From contig MU657224.1 of assembly GCA_026770575.1 (NCBI GenBank), forward strand, positions 186,827-218,302: a stretch of 31,476 bases of DNA, given 5' to 3'. Positions 28,295 through 31,476 of this stretch are shown in pieces (positions within the stretch are counted from its first letter, which is position 1; every line of letters starts with the position of its first letter). This DNA is from Pelagophyceae sp. CCMP2097. Its lineage: Eukaryota; Sar; Pelagophyceae. The notes under the pieces were generated by a model, which was given only the letters and a program-made list of their open reading frames with translations, did no database searches and was not told where the DNA came from. Both the position numbers and the translations under genes were made by a program.

Positions 28295-29265
28295 CTTCTG
28301 CCTCGGACCCTCCCTCGGAGTGTCGCTTGGGCGGTCCCTTTGGACGGTTCCTGACGACAGTTCCTTTGAGAAAACGTAGACGGGCCCTCTGTGACGGTCG
28401 CTTTGACGGCGGTGCCTCCCTTGGACGACCACTCGGCTGCCGCCCTCTGCGACGTCCCCTTGAACGGTCGCTTGGACAGTCGCCCGGACGGTCGCTCGGA
28501 CGAGCCCGGTCGCAAGTCTTGCGAGCGACCAAGCGTCCGGCCTTCAACTTTGTGAGTGGTCGCAAAAGAGGCCTCTGCAGGGGCCCGCCCGTTGAGCTTT
28601 TCACCGAGCCGTCCTCGAGGCAAGTGAGCCTCCGAAGGCGTTGCAAGTGACCGCAAAAGAGGCGTTGGGCCCGGCCAGAGAGCAAGGCCCTTGAAAGTGG
28701 CCTTGCGAGCGACCGTGCATTCGGCTTTGCGAGTGACCGCCAAAGAGGCCCAAGCAGCAGGCTTGGAACGGAGGGCTCTTCAAGGACCCAAGCCTCGAAA
28801 GGCGCCTCCGAGGACCGTAAGAAGGGGGCCCGAAGAAGGGGCCCGTCGAGGGGCCCGTACCAGAGCCGCCGTCCACGAAACCGTATCAGAGTCCGTGGAG
28901 AGGCACCGCCAAAGGACCGAGACGAGCGACCTCGCAAGGGCCTTTTCGAGGGCCCTTTTCGAGGGCCCTTTTCGAGGCGCCGTCGAGATGGCGTCTCGAG
29001 CCGCCTTGTCGAGATGGCGTCTCGAGGGCCCGTCTCAAAGGTCGGAGAGGGCCCGTCTCGAGTGGGCCGTCTCGAGTGGCCTTGGATCCCGGCCCTCGAT
29101 CCCGGCCCTCGAGCAAGGCCATTTTCTTGGCGCCGTTTCGAGTGGCTTTTTCATCGGGGCAGCCTCGAACCGTCGTCTTCTTGAGTCACGGCGCCGTCCC
29201 TCCGGCGCCGTTCTCGACGGCATCTTCTTGACGGGCCTCGCTCAGGGGTTGTCTCAAAAGGCCGT
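28295..29265. repeat. Mixed satellite and class-3 sequence
   Basis: GGACGGTC units (28320-28510), reverse class-3 words such as GCAAGTGACCGCAAAAGAGGC (28645-28665), and a triple GGCCCTTTTCGAG (28940-28975) followed by CGTCTCGAG units. No gene supported. Confidence 0.82.
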
Positions 29266-29298
29266 CGGAACGGGGCATTGGGAACTGATTTTGGGGCA

Positions 29299-29366
29299 CG
29301 CGGCATTGTGATCGATTTTGGGGGCATGCGGCATTGGGGGCTCGCGGCATTGTGATCGATTTTGGG
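29299..29366 (+). repeat. 44-bp-period direct repeat with 24-bp identical core
   Basis: CGCGGCATTGTGATCGATTT plus TGGG occurs at 29299-29322 and 29343-29366. Related GGCATTGGG words lie between and before them. Confidence 0.85.
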
Positions 29367-29613
29367 CATCGGGGCACGCTCTCGCGCGGATCCGGGCTTC
29401 CTCGAAAAGGCGCCGGCCCGCGCCGGCTTTTTCGACTGCTTTTGCAGCTTGAAGAACGGCGACGTTTGCGACTGTGGCGACAGCGCCGTCCCCGGCGACA
29501 GCGTGGACGGCGACGACTGCGGCGACGGCGGCGCAGAACGCGGCGGCGTTCCCGGCGCATCGCCGAAGCCGGCGAGGACGCGGCTCGAAGCCTTTGCCGC
29601 CTACGGCAGCAGT

Positions 29614-30918
29614 CTACGGCCCTCTGTCGCTGATCAATGACGTCGCCCTCCGGCGTCCATCGAGTGACGGTTTCCGACCTTGAATCCCGACGCGGTCGCT
29701 CGCGAGCCGGCCGGTCTTCTTCTCGACGACGACGTTTTCCGCCGTCGGCGTCTCCGGCGCGCCCGGCGCGGCGGAAGCGTCCGCGGGCGCCTCGGCCGAC
29801 GGCGGCGCGCCCGCGACAATCGCGAGCGGCTGCCCGTCGTCGCGGGCCTGGATCACGCGACGGTGTGCAAACTTGGGTTTGGCTCGCTTCTCGACAGTTG
29901 ATCGCCCGCACAGTTCTCTAAAGTATTCCTTAAACTCCACCGGCATCTGCAGCGGCGAGGACGACGACTTCAGCGCCAGTACGAAGAAAAGACCCCAGTG
30001 CCGCCGCTCGCCGCCGCGCCGTTTTAAAAAGGCGTAGCCGAAAATTCTGAGGGCGAATGCGCCTATCAAAGGCGGCAGGCCGAAGACCGTCATCAGCGCC
30101 AACGGCGGCCACAGAACGAGGCAACCGCCCGGGCCGCGGTCCGCGAGGCGGTCGTAGCCCGCAGAGTGGCACCCGAGGCCGAAATCGCCTAGCGTGTGCT
30201 GTCAAAAGTGCCTTGCTGCGACACGTCGCCCCTCCCCCGCCGCCGCGGCACCCCCGCCGCTTCCTGACCTTCGGCGGCGGCGGGGAGCAAAACGAGCCAG
30301 AGGCCGAGGAAGCCGAGGTAGGCTTTGTCCCAATTCCGACTGGCGAAGAAGACGAGCCACCGCCACCGCAGCTGGTCCACGCCTCGCTTCTCCCCAGACG
30401 CGTGCTTCACCTCGGACGCCCCTTCCTCGGAAAGCCACGGCTTGAACATCCTCTCCACGACGAGCTTCGAGTCGCCCAGCGCCACCGACACCTGCGAGCC
30501 ACGTCGGGACCGGCCGAGACGACAAAGGCCCGAGGCGCCAAGACAAAGGCCCTGCTCCCACGCCTCGGCGCACCTGGAACTGCCTTCGTCGTTCTTCGCG
30601 CGTGATGACTCGGCGGTTGAGCCAGCCGTTTGGGTCGTCGGCGTAGCCTGGATTGGACCATGTTTGGACGATGTTTGGAGAATGCGTCCTTTGGACGACC
30701 TCTCTCTCGGACGATAGTCGCTCGTCCTGCCGGCGGTCTTTGCGCTCTTTTTTGGGACGCGGCTTCTCGCGGCTCCAGTCTTCGAGGTTGGTCTGCGTGT
30801 GCGGTATGATCACGGCGGAGTTGCGAGTGGCGCCGTCATCGCGCTCGCGCTTCATCTCGCCGCCGGTCTCCTCGTCTCCATCCGCGCGCATCGCCGCGCC
30901 ATCGCCGCGGGTCGACAT
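29614..30918 (-). CDS. Unrecognised membrane protein, three exons
   Basis: Exons in coding order are 30918-30574, 30491-30269 and 30188-29614; phases match and the total is 1,143 nt (380 residues plus TAG). Start chosen at MSTRGDGAAMRADG; the frame is open further upstream but without an ATG. Residues 1-110 are charged and probably cytosolic (SREKPRPKKERKDRRQDERL). Hydrophobic segments follow: AYLGFLGLWLVLLPAAAEG, CLVLWPPLALMTVFGLPPL with IGAFALRIFGYAF, and HWGLFFVLAL. The C-terminal region is Ala/Pro-rich. No known domain. The 3' end is provisional: a Ser/Pro-rich frame (29600 to about 29380; TPPRSAPPSPQSSPSTLSPG) follows a good acceptor and could be another exon. The gene could even be the 5' part of the 27499-23549 gene, but I found no donor with matching phase. 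Confidence 0.6.
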
Positions 30919-30999
30919 CACCGCACAGGTGGCTTCCCCCCTTGCGGGCCACTGCCTCCCCGCCACCACAAGGCACACACACACGTTGAGCGGTCGCTA

Positions 31000-31476
31000 A
31001 AAGTGTAGCTAGAACTTCACAGGCCGAAAAAATACGGGATTAGGAGAGGCCAATAGCGACAATTTTGGAGTTTATTAAATCTAAAATGGGGCCTTAAAGT
31101 CCACCTTCTTGAAGGGGGGAAACCCGGAAATATAGTGGAAACAGACTAAATGATTTCCGGTGATGGCAGGAGGCGCAAAGTGCGTGCCCTCGGAAGCGGT
31201 ATCCATTCGTACCTATGTTGAGCGTGGATACCGCTTCCGAGGGCACACACTTTGGCCACTGGGGCGAAGTTGGAGGGCATCCAGAGCCCGAAAAGGGAGG
31301 AGTGATGATCGCAGCTCCACTCATCGGCCTGGAGCCAAGATTGATATGGCCGTGAGAGCGACGCGCGGTGATGACGCCGCCAAAAGCAAACACCCAGACT
31401 CGCCATGTAGACTCGACACGAGCCTGCTCCAAGCTGCTCAAGTAATCTGGGAAAACCCCTCTAATATCAGGAGCTC
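31000..31476. other. Window end, lower-GC sequence without a confident gene
   Basis: The minus strand is open from 31441 to 31094 (115 residues), but the peptide has no recognisable motif and runs straight through the hairpin at 31176-31254, so I do not call it. Base composition is clearly lower in GC than the gene-rich parts, suggesting a mobile or non-coding origin. Confidence 0.45.
31176..31254. repeat. 30-bp near-perfect inverted repeat with 19-nt loop
   Basis: Arms CAAAGTGCGTGCCCTCGGAA... (31176-31205) and ...TTCCGAGGGCACACACTTTG (31225-31254) pair at 29 of 30 positions, with one C/A difference. The loop is 19 nt. Possible origins are a MITE-like palindrome or a hairpin RNA precursor. 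Confidence 0.92.

Noticed and set aside
9353..29160. CRISPR array, given the short regular repeats
   Set aside because: Units are degenerate, 12-13 bp, contiguous without spacers, and the genome is eukaryotic.
31094..31441. 115-residue minus-strand frame at the window end
   Set aside because: No motif, runs through a 30-bp palindrome, and composition differs from the real genes.
1..31476. tRNA or rRNA genes
   Set aside because: I looked for tRNA arm motifs and conserved rRNA words and saw none that fold convincingly; a covariance-model scan would be needed to exclude a tRNA.

Overview
The window looks like nuclear DNA of a photosynthetic alga with a red-lineage secondary plastid. A stramenopile fits best; a pelagophyte is possible, but I cannot name the species. 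The evidence is a fucoxanthin-chlorophyll-type light-harvesting gene with a bipartite plastid presequence, many short spliceosomal introns, very high GC, and a eukaryotic gene set. I rebuilt the multi-exon genes by hand. In each case exon phases match across every junction and the exon lengths sum to a multiple of three. These remain predictions without transcript support.

Layout, left to right. 153-2551 (+): nine-exon helical-repeat gene, probably TTI2-like (TELO2/TTT complex). About 2.6-3.66 kb: 5'-truncated LINE-type retrotransposon tail ending in an (ATT)n tract. 4753-6545: a three-exon light-harvesting gene (5204-6089) enclosed by 135-bp inverted repeats. 6550-7159 (-): unknown gene. 7317-8171 (+): seven-bladed WD40 propeller. 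8606-10525: repeat block bounded by a perfect 24-bp direct repeat. 10518-12213 (-): secreted 5'-nucleotidase-type metallophosphatase, divergent from an ammonium transporter (12420-17300, +) across 206 bp. 17.6-19.0 kb: repeats. 19165-20555 (-): L-asparaginase-like gene. 20853-21908 (+): MYND-RING-SEL1 gene with two in-frame stops. 22.2-23.3 kb: repeats. 23549-27499 (-): zinc-ribbon/Tudor-like/multi-membrane-span gene split by a 2.3-kb intron. 27.5-29.2 kb: repeats. 29614-30918 (-): another membrane protein. 31176-31254: a strong hairpin.

Roughly a third of the window is repetitive. There are three intertwined classes: (1) degenerate arrays of a 12-13-bp unit around GACGGYCYCTCGA; (2) seven copies of a 130-210-bp dispersed element rich in CCCG/GGGTTTG words; (3) a longer GGCCTCTTTGGCGGTCACTTGCAAGG-type block that usually adjoins class 2. 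These repeats fill two giant introns (2,636 bp in the ammonium transporter and 2,284 bp in the membrane-protein gene), while all the other introns I assigned are 43-262 bp.

Functionally, several genes fit nutrient and light acquisition: ammonium uptake, organic-phosphate hydrolysis, asparagine-type amide hydrolysis and light harvesting. The 206-bp divergent promoter between the phosphatase and the ammonium transporter is the clearest candidate for co-regulation. The most unusual items are the repeat-filled introns, the GTGCGY/TAG splice-site style, the inverted repeats around the light-harvesting gene, and the MYND-RING gene with TAG at a Gln position and TGA at a Cys position.
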